A stretch of 64,000 bases of DNA from Tribonema minus. Its lineage: Eukaryota; Sar; Xanthophyceae; Tribonematales; Tribonemataceae. Within the stretch, counting starts at the first letter, position 1. Each line of letters starts with the position of its first letter. The DNA lies in assembly GCA_017506865.1 (NCBI GenBank), contig JAFCMP010000029.1:372001-436000 (forward strand), read 5' to 3'. Under the pieces are notes generated by a model, which was given only the letters and a program-made list of their open reading frames with translations, did not search any database and had not been told where the DNA came from. The position numbers and the translations under genes were made by a program. Positions 33,274 through 45,260 of the stretch are shown piece by piece.

Positions 33274-36200
33274 TCATGCACCCAGCAGCAGCTCGAGATC
33301 GGGACTCAGATCGGGACTCCCCTCCAAGATCAGGAGCTCGGCGAACACAGCCATGACATCTTGCAGACAGGAATGAGGGTTAGAGTTAGGTCACAGCAGT
33401 GTTGCATGGTAGCTGCCGCAAAGTGACAATCATGCAGCCTAAGACTGCAATTCAAAACAGCAAGTGGCTGAGAGTGGTTGGCTGCCCACTGTTGACGGTG
33501 CGGTGCTGGCGACCACACTCTGCACCCCTGCGTGTATCGTGTGAGCTCACGTTACCTGCGAAGTTTACAGGTACACTTTGAAGTACGTGCATGAATGTTT
33601 ACATGCGCGCGGGAAAGCTTGCGCATCTCTGCTGTTGGTTTCTGCATGATCGCACGACGCATTCTGCAGACGACGCACTCTGCTTTTCACGTCGCACTGT
33701 ATGAGGAATCGTACAAACCTGTGCCATGTGCTTACTCCGCATACATAGCAATGTTCTCACAATCTAAGTACGAAAACTGTTGCAGCAGCGCGCAGGAGGC
33801 CAACACACCACGGGACGGTCATGTCGTGATACTTAAAAAAGAAGCATAGTACCTTGAACTATCCTTATGACTTGCCTGCATGGAGGGTGCCACAGGCTTG
33901 AAGGATGTCCTGGCTGCGGCAAGTACCATACCGTTGTCGAACTGGACGTTCAACCAGCCACCGTAAGCGCGTAGGAATGTGCCCGCCCGGTCCTTGAGTG
34001 TGTGCACGACCTGTTTTTGGAAAGCCAAGTTCAAGAGCCGTAAGTTGGTGTCTTCTATGAGGTGGCGCTGCAAGCCAGGAACTCTTTCTGCATTTATTGT
34101 TGCACTAGCCTGTTGACTAAAAGTGACAGTTCGTGCAGCTGATTGTACTGTAGAATGTATACTTCAAGCAGCACTTAAGTTTTGATTTTTTTTCCAAAAC
34201 GAATATGTGCGGTAGAAATGAGGCACGATAACTTCAAATCTTCATGCAAGATCCAGTTGCAGACTGATTTGAAAATTCTCAACAGTAGTCACTCACGCGT
34301 GCGCCCTTGTAAACCAGCCATGGCATGGCTTCCACAGAGGTGTTTACGACGTCAAGTCCAGAGTCGCCATCGCTTGAAGTTTCAGCATACAGTTGCGCAG
34401 GAGGCAGGCCCAACAGGTCTGAGAGGTAGGGGGAAGAGCAGAGGACAAGTCAGCATACAGCTTCGTACAGGCCTCACCAGAGCTTGATGATTGAAGATGC
34501 GAAAGCTAGTCTAGGCTCAACAAAGTTTACACGCAATGCCTGAGCACAGTGGTGACAGCAATCTCAGTGGCCCCTGCAGCTGTTTAATGACAGTGATGCC
34601 CGATATAATCTCCAAGTGCCGCGCAGCGTGAGCTGTACATGGCGCTCTATGCGGCGCCACGCACTGCGAAGCATTTCTGCATACTTCAAGTGCCGATCGA
34701 AGTACAGCAGGTTACACATGAACAAAGTAATGTTCCACACACTGACTGCTTTCTGCGTGCGTTTACTGTCGAAAGCATCATCTGCGATGCACCATCGCCA
34801 GACTTCTGTTACGCTGCCGCTTTGCGCGATGCTTCAGAATTCACTTCGACCTGGACGCTGTTTCCTAGCCTAAGGGTAGGCCTTAGTTTTCAGTCAGATG
34901 CCCATGCAGGTCGAACTTGCATGCATTGCATGCATGCTGCTAGTAGCGGTACATGCGGCAAGGACACTGTTTGCGTGGCCATCATGCATCATTGCAAATA
35001 CCTGCAGGGATGATGTCGAGCTTCAAGGTGCGCAGTGCTGCGCTGGTCGCTGCCACCGCGTCAACGGTAGCCTCGCAGCCGATGCCACTGTCAGGCACGT
35101 CCGTGATGTCCACTGCGAGTTGAACTTTAGCAATGCCGATGGCAGGCGCAGGCTCCATCTTTGACGTCAACGCCTGGCACACCAGGCAATGCAAGTTGAA
35201 GAAGTCGTTATGGCAGTATGACAGAGCGAATTGAATACTTCTATGTGATAGTGTACGCAAGTGGCTCTGCAGCGCCAGTGGACTTTGATTGCCGAGGGTG
35301 ACCATACACTTGCACATCGACGCCAAGACACTAACATGCTGCTACGCGTGTGCTATTTCGTCGTGTTCCAGATGGCCGCTGAATGTACACGCCTCCAAAC
35401 TGTTTGTGGCTTGCTCGTAGCATACGCTCAGGCTGCTCTGTTGGAGCATGACACACGGACAAGATCACACCAGTCACGCACCTGAACAGAAACATCGCGG
35501 TCCGCAGAAAGACGAGGCCGAACAGAGCGCAGATGGTGACGGTGAGGGCCGTGAGAGGGGCAGTGCCCAGGACGGCGATGCTTAGGTCGATGAGTTGGAC
35601 TTCCTTTGATGCCTGGAAGAAGTCCTGAAGATAGGGGGGGGGGGGGGGGGGGGGGTGTTGCTGATGGGATGAAGAGCAAGCTCGGCCATCGAGAAGCTTG
35701 AGACAAACGCGTTTGAACAGAAACACCACGGCATGCCATTGGCTGACAGCACATGAGGCGCTTTGAACAAGTCGATGCACGATGTATGCAAACAGCATAG
35801 GCATGCTTTCACTTAGTCTTGTTGCATGATGTGCCAAATTTACAGAACCGAGCAGTTGTCAACGCAGCATTCATGTAGCGATGCATATGGTGATGCAGTC
35901 CACTAGCTGAACACATCGAAGCTCAGTCACTGTACTGGCAGCTGTGCTCACCTCGAGGCTCGTTCTCTTTGTTGCAGCCATCGGCAAGCTGATCATCTGC
36001 AAAAAAAATTCGATCAGAAAGAAATACATCGGACCAGAGCGACGAAATGAGGGGAGCGCAGGATTGCAGCACGGTGCTCCGCTCACGATACTTTGTGGCG
36101 ACAGGCATGAACATGCAAGACGATGATGATCATGGATACAGACAATTCAATTCCTTGGTAATTAGGCAACGGTCACATTGTTGGCCCCCCGAGCTCGGCT

Positions 36201-36469
36201 CGAAGGAGGACACACCCTGGACGTCTTCCGTGCAGCTTTGCAGCGCCGCCACGCCTGCTGCGGTCGTGGGCGCCAGCGCGATCCGCCTGGCTGCAGGAGT
36301 GACGTTCATTGCGCCTGGACGTGCTGCTGCAGAGGGGGCGCGACGAAAGCGGGCATGCTTGTTTGAGGATGCTCAGGCTGTACATCAAGCTGTACAGCGG
36401 CATGTTGAACCAGAGCACGGGGCAGGCCTTACCTGTGTCGCGCACGTCGATGAACCAAAGCGAAGAAGC
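33274..36469 (-). CDS. Gene A: membrane protein of unknown function, paralogue of gene B (partial model)
   Basis: I do not recognise the family. Exons supported by splice signals and by similarity to gene B: 36469-36433, 36314-36216, 35996-35952, 35624-35482, 35173-35002, 34418-34297, 34010-33876, and a terminal 33360-33274. Seen segments: ASSLWFIDVRDTG, MNVTPAARRIALAPT, DDQLADGCNKENEPR, a hydrophobic stretch GTAPLTALTVTICALFGLVF (one TM segment), then LTSKMEPAPAIGIAKVQLAV, LLGLPPAQLYAETSS and a compact GTFLRAYGGWLNVQFDNGMV module. Phases close within 36469-35952 and within 35173-33876. Junctions into 35624, into 35173 and into 33360 do not close, so exons are missing or mis-set. The donor at 33875 is GC (CAG|GCAAGT). 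The acceptor at 35625 has a 22-base C-run. The 5' end was not found. Conservation of exon phases with gene B argues for a real gene. Confidence 0.55.
35634..35655. repeat. 22-base G homopolymer (C on the coding strand) before a gene A acceptor
   Basis: On the minus strand this is a C-run ending 4-5 nt before the CTTCAG acceptor of the exon at 35624. It probably acts as the polypyrimidine tract. Similar runs lie at 42343-42365 (gene B), 46239-46254 and 46669-46688 (NicO gene), 60356-60373 and 61739-61761 (J-domain gene introns, G on the coding strand). Confidence 0.85.
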
Positions 36470-39064
36470 CTGGTGGGCTTGATAGAAGAGAGTGAGCAGG
36501 AGCAGTGATACACATCGTGGTGGCGAAATCCCTCAGATGTAAGTCAGCTCAGACGTCAGTCAGCGCTCCAGTCTCTGGTCCCAAGGAGTATCTTGTCGGC
36601 TGTGATCAGCTCAAGGGATAAGTATAAAAAAGCGGACCTTTCGCCACTCCCGCTCATGTAAAAGTTTTTTTTTACAAAGTAGGCAAATACCCTTTCTCTG
36701 CCTGCCGCGGAATGCAGACGTACCGCTGTTGGCAACGCGTCTTACAGCACAAAGCCTGCCTCGCACGCCTACAATCGAAGGCGAAGGCCGGGCTGTGTCA
36801 CCAACATCTGAAGTTGAAGTTGTGTTTTTGTTGCCGCGAGGTACAGCGTGAACTCGAGTTCGAAGCAGAAGCAGCCTCAAATACGCCCAGCTCAAACACA
36901 GGCAACTGTCTGACGTTGCCTTCTCTTGGCTACACGCAGTTGCTGCGAAGCCCTGTTAGATGACGAACAGCGGCTTAAGGATGTTCAAGGCCCGCATGTG
37001 TGAGCCTCGCTTCTCGCAGCAGCCCTCAAGGCGCAACTTCATTTGTGAAGCAGGGGGTTATGACCCTTCCGAAAATTCTTGCAAAGGTCGTGCTGGCATG
37101 GGGCGGCGTTCGACAGCTTCTGCAGTGGCCGTGCACGCCACGACTGGCACGGCGCTAGCAGGCTGCTGCGTAACGCTCCGTTGTGCTGCTGCGCCATGCG
37201 CGGCGCTGCTGCAACAGCAGCGCGCGCTGCGACGGGCGTGGAGCGCAATACCCATAGGCGCCGCTGCCGTCGCAACACTCCGTCGCGCAACTGAGGCATG
37301 CGAGACGCGCGCCGGCGCCGCCACACCTGCAGCACGCGCGCGTGTCAAACGGTGCCGCTGCCACCGCAGCGCTTTGTCGCGCGGCAGCTGCCGCCTGTGC
37401 GACGTCACGTCCTCATGCGCTGCTGCTGAGGCAGCTTGGGCCGCGGCGCGCATGGCGGCAGCAGCCATTGATGCACTCGGCGATGCCGCATGCGTGTGCG
37501 CCACTGAGACCTGTGTGGGGTAGTACTACCCTGCGCACCTCCATACTGGGCTGCACCTAGGGTAAACTTTCAACAATATGTGCAGCTGCGAATAGTCGGT
37601 GCCGGGCCGTCCATCAAACGCACCTGTTTGGCTTTGGTGCTGCGGCCAATTGCCGCAAAGAAGTTCTGCCGCTGGCTGTGGGAGTCCAGCGCGTCGCAGG
37701 CAACGCTGCGCACAGCCTGTCGTACTCAACGCGCTGCTTCAAATGCACAAGTCACTGAGGCACCAAATGCACTGCCTAGTGCATGGGCGCCTGCATGAGC
37801 GCCTGTGCCAGCCTGAGGCGGCTTAGAAGCCAAGATGCACGCGTGCGCGCCCGAGCGATGCTGGGCCGGTGGCTCGTATGATTTCAACATATCGCAAGAT
37901 TCGGTGCTGGGCGAGTGGCTCGTATGATTCAACACATTGCAAGAGCCAGGCAGCGATGACATGCGCCAACGGTTCATATGATGGGGACAGCTGCTTGAAA
38001 TTACTGAACTCGCCCATATCGATCCTCAGCGACAGGCAGAAGCGGTGGGACTGCACAAGAGGAGAACGGCAGCATGTGCTGGATACAGCCGCGGCAGAAG
38101 TTCACGTAGAAGGCTCTTAAAACATGGCTGTGTCAACCTTAAATTACATCATGATGGTGCCTTGGTGGGCGGACAAGAGGAGAGAGGCAGCACGCGCGGC
38201 GCAGCTGCAACCAAGCAAGGCTTCAGTACCTTTTGTGATGCATGCCTTTGCGGGCAAAAAAAAAAAAATGGACCATGTGCTGCAAATCATCAACATGGCA
38301 CGCAGACACCGGTGGCAATGGGCCAACAGAAGACGATCGCCTCAACACAGTCACCGTGTTTTGTGACCTAGGTGGTGTTACTGGCAGCTCACACAACGTG
38401 CGGTACTCCTGGCAGAGAGCAAAAAGCATAGCGCGTATTGTGCCCAACATGCGCCATGGCAAACTTGAAGTCCAACAGCACCGGGGCTCCGGGCGCTGAG
38501 CCGTTGATGTGCTTGGCAGGAATGGATTACTTCAAAGCAGTACAATATTCCAAAATGAAAATCCAACCAATGAAAACCCAACCATGACTTGAAGTTTTGA
38601 AATTTGTTCCGCACATGCAAATTGGTGCCAGGAATGGCATGATTTGGACATGGCGTGGCTTGAACCAAAGCGCCATACAGCGTCTTGCTGGCTGCCACTG
38701 GCTGTTGCCTTTATCAAACCGCTATCATGCTGCGCTTTCGACGTAGAGGGTGCTGCAGCAATCTCACATATGCTGCTATTGCCACCATGCTCGCAGACAA
38801 TAACAGCACAGCAGAACACAAATACCACCGCGCTTGATGACACTCACATCACCACTTTGTTACTCCATGCTCTGGACTTGAAGCTGCAACATTTTCCCCG
38901 TCCTGAGCCTGGAACTCGTACCTTGAATTATATAGGCTGTACACTCACGTTGCACATCAAATTCAAATCCCAGCAACACACGTGATACCCTGCCGCCCTT
39001 GGGGCTTTCATAATACAAATGCATGAGTACACTCGTGCAGCAACAGCAGCTCCACATCCAGACA
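36470..39064. other. Between genes A and B, including the unresolved 5' part of gene A
   Basis: This stretch should hold the start of gene A and the 3' flank of gene B. A GC-rich block at 37080-37530 has long frames on both strands (36960-37523 plus, 37058-37504 minus), typical of composition rather than coding. On the minus strand a CTGCCAAG acceptor-like site at about 38512 opens a short frame (GSAPGAPVLLDFKFAMAHVG) that might be an upstream gene A exon. Nothing is certain. Confidence 0.4.
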
Positions 39065-42000
39065 TCAGGGCTCAGTAACCCCAACCCTAACCCTGAGCAG
39101 CTTGGCGCACACAGCCATCGCGTCCTGCAGACAGGAGCAACATTTACAGCGCTGTCGCATGTTAGCTGCCACGCGGTGTCAGTTGTACAGCTATGGACCA
39201 GATTCACAACAGCTCTCAGCTAACGTAAGGGTACGTTTGCTCACTGTCACGGTGTGATGCTGGCGACCACAACCTGCACTTGTGCATGTAGTGTGTGCTC
39301 CGTACATGCACGTGTTAGAGCATGTGCACTTCGAAGTATTTATTTTCACTGTTTCCGCATTATCATCTAGGGTTGTGTTCAACGCCAAGGCAGGTGCGCA
39401 TTGAACGCGCAAAAGCCGTTCCGATGAGCCTCTGAGTGTGTCAGCGTTCATAGGATGCCACAAATCCAGTGCAGCTATCTAACACATAAATTGATCTAGT
39501 CACTTATCCTCCTATATAACACCTGCACACTGCTAAACACGACATGTACTTCTCATCTGTGACTGTGCGCTGGCTTGGCAGTGATCAGCCCACAATGGAC
39601 TGCTGCCTGCATCGTCGCCTGACTAACTCAACGCAACAGAACGACATGCACCAGGGTGCTAGTAAATGCGACTGATAGAGGCAATACATACACATAAAAC
39701 TGCACAACACGCAGAGGTGTGCGGGGACCGTCAAGTATGTGCGTACCTCAAGTGCTTGATTTCTGTCAACAAGCCAAATAGAGCGTACATACTGCAGCAA
39801 AGCCACTTCATGAGATGCCTGCTATCCTGAGTTTCAAGTCCTCAGCTTCAAACTGCAAGTTCAAAGCTTCGATCTGTAACCGCGCTTACCTCACATCCTC
39901 CAAATAGCCAAAATGCTTGCAACTGCGGCAGCGTCGACGTACTCATTGGCCAGGCTGTCACAGAGCAGCACAAGCAGAGAGACATAGATACAATGTAAGG
40001 GAACAAGTATTAGTATCCCCAGCACACACGCTGAAGTAGCACCTGGTGAATTGAAGCGACATTCACTTGCACGATGAGAAATGAGTTGTCAGCGTGCTGA
40101 CAACCTGCTGTCACGGGTTGAAACAACGCTGTCCATTGTCGCAAAGTAGCTGAAGCGTGCAAGACTGTTTTGCACGTACAGTAGCAGAAGAGACCGGGAC
40201 TAATGCCGCCATCACCATTGCCAGATCTTTGAACGTACTGGCCCTGACCTGCATGGTGAATATACCTCGACGTTGACCCCAGCCGTCAGGCTAGGGTTGA
40301 GTTCAACGCCAAGGCAAATGCGCTTTAAATACTCGAAGCCCATTCCGGAGAGTTCTGGAGAGCGTATCACCACTTGTCAGTTGCCACCAACCAGTGCCGC
40401 TTCCTAGTACACACTAGATCATAGTTGAAACTGTCACTGACGCTCCCATGGTCATCATTACACACAGCGCAGCACAACAAGCGCACCTGTCCAGCAGCCA
40501 CTCCGCGATTTCATCATTCATCAGCCCCTCATCCACCTGTAGCAATAGAAGGACATGCATGCATGGCGCCCATGTGGACACTCAAAAAGCAGGATGCACG
40601 TGATCTGCATGATGTCAAGAGGCTCCGGTTGATAATGAGTTTTCAGAACGAACACGTGATAGACTCACACCCTGACATATGTTGTACGCAGAGTCTTTGA
40701 CAGTCCCCAGAGAAGGGCCAACACAGCCCAACATTTGGTTGTCGGTTTTCTGGATGATTGTACGACGCAATCTGCACATGTCGTACCAATGAAACATTCA
40801 CATTGGCTGTACGAGCATCGCGCAAAGCCGGTCCATGAATTGACTCCATGTGGCACTGTTCCTACATACATTGTTGCTACAACGACGCTGTTGCAGCAGC
40901 ACAAGCGAGGTCAGCACAGCATGGGAATGTACTGACTCCATGCAGCACTGTTCTACATCGTGAGCAAAGCTGTTGCAGCAGCGCAAGCGACGCCAGCACG
41001 CCACGGGCATGTCGTGTCAACAACACATCGATATCACTTGCCTGCATGGCGATTATTGCAGGCTCAAATGAGGTCCAGGCTGCAGCGAGGACCATGCCGC
41101 TGTCGAACTTGACTTCCACCCAGTCATTGTAGACGCGCAGCACTGTGCCCGTGCGGTGCGTGCGCGTGTGCGTGACCTGATGTGCGACCAAGAAAAGAGG
41201 CACTGTTAGAGCCGCAAATTGGTGTCTGCTTTGACTCGTGGTCGCAAGCCAGAAACTCTATCCGTGGTCGTTGGTGCACTAGCCTGTCGACAGCAGCAGA
41301 GGCCTGAGCATGCAGTCAAGTGCAACCTGAAGTTTAGAGGAGTAAGCTGAAGTGACAGCAGGAGCAGCTGGTACGCGTGCGCAATGGAACCGGCGCATGT
41401 CAACTTCAACTTTTCATGCAGTCACCAGTTGCAGACTGGTTTAATTTTCTCAAAAGTAGTCACTCACGCGTGTGCCAATGAAGTCCAGCAGCGGCACAGG
41501 TCTCACAGCAACGTCCATCAGCAGCTGTGACCAGTCGAGGCTGTAGTCGTCATAGCTTGACGCTGATGTCTCAGCCAACTGCGGCGCGGGAGTGGGAATT
41601 ACCAGGTCTGAGAGGTAGAACGAAGCGCAGAGGACAAGTCAGCATACAGCTTGAAGCTCGTACATTTCTCAACAGAGCGTGATGAGCAGTGATGTGATTG
41701 ACAGCCGGTTGATGCACAAAGCCTGAGCACAGTGATGACCGCGGCACTCGTCTGCCGCAGAATTTTAATGACGGTGAGGACTGATTTGGGCTGTCAATGT
41801 GTGGCGTGCAAATTGAGGTGTGTGCCGTGCAAATTGAGGTGCACCACGCGCTGCGAGACATTTCTGCATACTTCAAGTGTTGATTGGGGTACTTCAAGCA
41901 GGCACCGTCAGAACAAGCAGCATCTTCACAAAACGGCTAATTCCCAAACGATTTCAGGATCTAAATGAAGAAGCTTTAAATAACAAAACTGCGAAATACT

Positions 42001-44539
42001 GCATGTATGTAGTACTATCACCAGAGCTTCTATACTGCTGATGCCATGTGCGGTGGCTTCAGCCTCAATCATTATGCTGAATCATATTCAGATCAGATCC
42101 AGCACAAATATTCATGCATGCCCGATGTGAATTACTTGCAAACTTCGAAATTATGTCTGCACCGAAAAGATTGTTGCCGTTGCCATGCATTATTGCAACT
42201 TCAAGTTCACCTGCAGGGGCTGGATGCCCCAGGGCAAGACGCCGTCGAACTTCACACACTTTCTCTCCATCGGGGCGGTGCCCATGCTCGGGAGCGTCAC
42301 GCTTAGCTTTCTTCGCGCCTCGAAAAAGTCCTGGACATAGAAAATTGGGGGAGTGGGGGGGGGGCAGAGGGGGATGAAAGTGTCACGGACCATTCAAGTG
42401 CATGGCCTCTCAAATACGCTGAAGCCTCGTCTTCAAGACGCACAATATGGTCGTAACATGCAAGGAGACCTATGGCATTTGTTGTCCATTTACTGTGACA
42501 GTTGAGTGCCCAGAAAGAGCCACCAAACATGTATAGCGCACATGACATCTCGCCAATAGGGGCTAAGGCGCATGATTACTTTGACCTTGCTCTCTGCCTA
42601 CTAGTGGCTGGCGCATCCTTGTAGGAGCCGATTTAGTATCTGGGCATGCCTCAATTCACAAACTTCAAGGAGAGGGTAGCTCGGAGAGCACACGGAGGGC
42701 TTTGAACGAGTGCAAGGCGCATGATTTTGGAAAGACTATTATAATAGTCTACGCAAACAAGCATGCTCTTGCTAACGTGATTGAGCATCCACAATGCATG
42801 GGATGTATGGCAACAGAGCATCGGCTATGCTCAATACGACTCTTAAAAAAAAAAAATGTATGATAATCTGAAGCACTCATCATTTGAGCTCAAAACAACA
42901 CATTCGAGGCAGTGCAGCATCGTCGATTTGATTCACAGTAGCTGGCATGAAGCAATGCACTCACCCTCGTTCTCCTTGTTGGAGCAATCGGCTAGCTGCT
43001 CATCTGCACAGAATTTGGGACAGGAAGTTCAACGGCGACAATAATTGAGGGGGATCAGCGAATTCCAAACTGCATGCACTTTGCACGTGGAAGCTGCTGC
43101 AGCCATTGCCACTGGTAGGAATGCGCAACGCAACGCACCTGGCCGTCCACGCAATGCTTTGTGAGTGGGCAAGTGCAGCAGTGCATTGCTTACAGTGGAC
43201 AGGCAGCGACAAACGAGCACGACAAGCAATGCAAGACTATCATCCTCGGCTGGCTTGCTGTCGCGTGACTGCCTTGCAAGCATACCACACAGAACATGAG
43301 GTACCGCCAGGCTATTTGCGTCGAAGTGACTGATGAAGATATTCATGCAATGAATGAGGACTTACCATGGTGCGCGCTTGCGCATGGCGGTGACATGGCA
43401 TGGCCTAGCCCATGCCTAGTGCGGTCAGTGGCCGCCAGTGCGATGCGCCTGGCTTTCGGCGTGAAGTACATCCTGCTGGTGAGTCCTTGCTGCAGGTTGA
43501 AGAGAGCAACAAAATACTTGGTCAGGGAGGGCGAAAGCCAAGCTGTCCTGCAAAAACTGGATTGATCAAGAGGTGTGCAAGCAGGGGCCAGGCGTGGGGC
43601 TTACCTAAGCTGCTTGGGTCTATCAGCAATGCGCCAGGTTGACGTAACGCGTGGTGTGCGACTGAAGGCCCATCATGATCAACCCAACTGCAGAGCTGCT
43701 AACTACGCTAAGCTGCAAGCATCACAGCATTTGACACTGCTCGCAACTGGATGCATTCATCCAAGGATGGGACACGCTCGTGCAAGCATGCTGTCCTGCA
43801 GCAACTGAATCAACAGCTTCTATGTACATGTTTGTAGCAGGGGGCCGAGCGCTTACCTAAGTCGCGCGAGTCGATCAGGAGTGCGCCAAGTGAGCTTTAT
43901 GCGTGGAGTGCGAGAGTGAAGGCGCATCGTCGATGACCTGCCAAAACCACTAAGGGAACGTTCGGAGCTGCGTAGAGCTGTTTTGGAGACTAAAGCCTTG
44001 AAATTTTGCCAAGTGGAGATGAAGTTTTGGGGGGTTGAGAAGTGCAACGGTTGTTTGTCGTGGTGGCCTACGCAAAGGCAGCCTTGACATGCTCTATTAC
44101 TGTAGTGCCAGGACGCTAGGGCAGCGGCAAACAATCTTCCGGTCTCTCATGACGAGCAGCGGCTGTGTGAGGCGACAGGGGGCATACAGGTGCCGTATCT
44201 GCAATCAGAGAGCATAGAAGCGCATGCGCTGCACTTGCGTGAGCCTCATGACTGGGCTGCGCAGTCAACTCTGCCACTCGTTGTTGTTCATGTACATATG
44301 TATGCTCCCAGCGATCAGAGTGAAGGCGTACACCAGATGCAATAACCTCTCCTGGAATGCTCAGGATGACTGAAACGTGTGACAGGCTGCACGCTCGGTA
44401 CACCGGCCGGAAACGCAGCAGTGCTCGAAGTCGGCGCCGGTTCTTGGTGGCACGTCAATGGTGACATGTGATGCAAACCGCTGTGCAGCACTCAGATTCA
44501 AGTTGTACCAAACTACCATGCACAGATGCCAGTACATCA
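39065..44539 (-). CDS. Gene B: paralogue of gene A, unknown function, possibly decaying
   Basis: Candidate exons: 44539-44404 (MYWHLCMVVWYNLNLS then AAQRFASHVTIDVPP), 43894-43857 (SLGALLIDSRDLG), about 43471-43366 (MYFTPKARRIALAAT), 43003-42965 (EQLADCSNKENE), 42330-42211 (DFFEARRKLSVTLPSMGTAP), 41607-41468 (LVIPTPAPQLAETSASS), 41176-41042 (GTVLRVYNDWVEVKFDSGMV) and 39124-39065. Each apart from the first has a counterpart in gene A about 6.7-7.5 kb to the left, with the same order. The two 135-nt exons (41176 and 34010) have identical length and phase, and both end at CAG|GCAAGT. The exon at 43471 does not join its upstream neighbour in frame, so B may be a pseudogene or use other sites. The last exon reads through AGGGTTAGGGTTGGGGTTA as codons (RVRVGV) before a TGA. 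A further copy of the 43857 exon edge lies at 43594-43632. Confidence 0.5.
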
Positions 44540-45260
44540 CTGCAGCCATTGGCAGATTCTACTTGGAAGAAGTAAGCACTATCACCGTCAGGGCATGTCT
44601 AGATATTATGCAGCAGACATTTTCCAAGTAATACTATACACACTGCAGGCCAAGCAGCAGGCACACACAAACGCAATACCTGGAGCAGTCGCAGTCACAG
44701 GTCTTTTCTATATAATTGTGAAATGTGTGCAACTGTCATAAATGGCAATCCCGGGCCGCCGTCTGTATCCACTAGCCTGTTCTCTCGTCATCGCGCGCAT
44801 CACGCGTGCACACGGGCGCCGCCGGGCGCCTTTGTCTCCGAAGGGGCTTTGGGCTGAAGCTTGAAGCTGCAGCGCACGGTGCCACTCAGTCAGAGCACAG
44901 CTGAAGTACTCAGCAGCCAACCACGCATGTGAAACCCTACATGATCGTCCGTCAGTGCCCCTGTGAGTGGGGCCGGCTCACTGTTTCAGACGCACTGGCT
45001 CACAGGCGGTGCCCCCTCCACTCCCCCTGTGCGCCAGTAGCTACTTCAAAGTATGCGATTTCAATTCAATTTTGCTCTGGTAAAGTAAGACTCCGCTACG
45101 TGCGGTGGTGGCCCTCCGGCATCTAGCGTGCGACGGGATATGTAGGGCCCAAGCCGCTCCCATCGTAAAAGAAACGTGCGAGGGCGTCAGCGGCGCACTG
45201 AGCACGGAAGCGCTGACGACGACGTATGCGCAAGTGCGTGTGCGTGCGCGCGGCGCCGCG
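44540..45260. other. Intergenic, NicO-like gene 3' end to gene B 5' region
   Basis: About 720 bp on the minus-strand path from the NicO-like stop at 45261 to gene B. It should contain the gene B promoter and first exon. No convincing start codon or exon is identified. Confidence 0.4.

Noticed and set aside
36960-37523. Plus-strand 187-codon frame in a GC-rich block
   Set aside because: An equally long frame exists on the other strand, composition is Ala/Arg/Cys, and no splice or family support was found.
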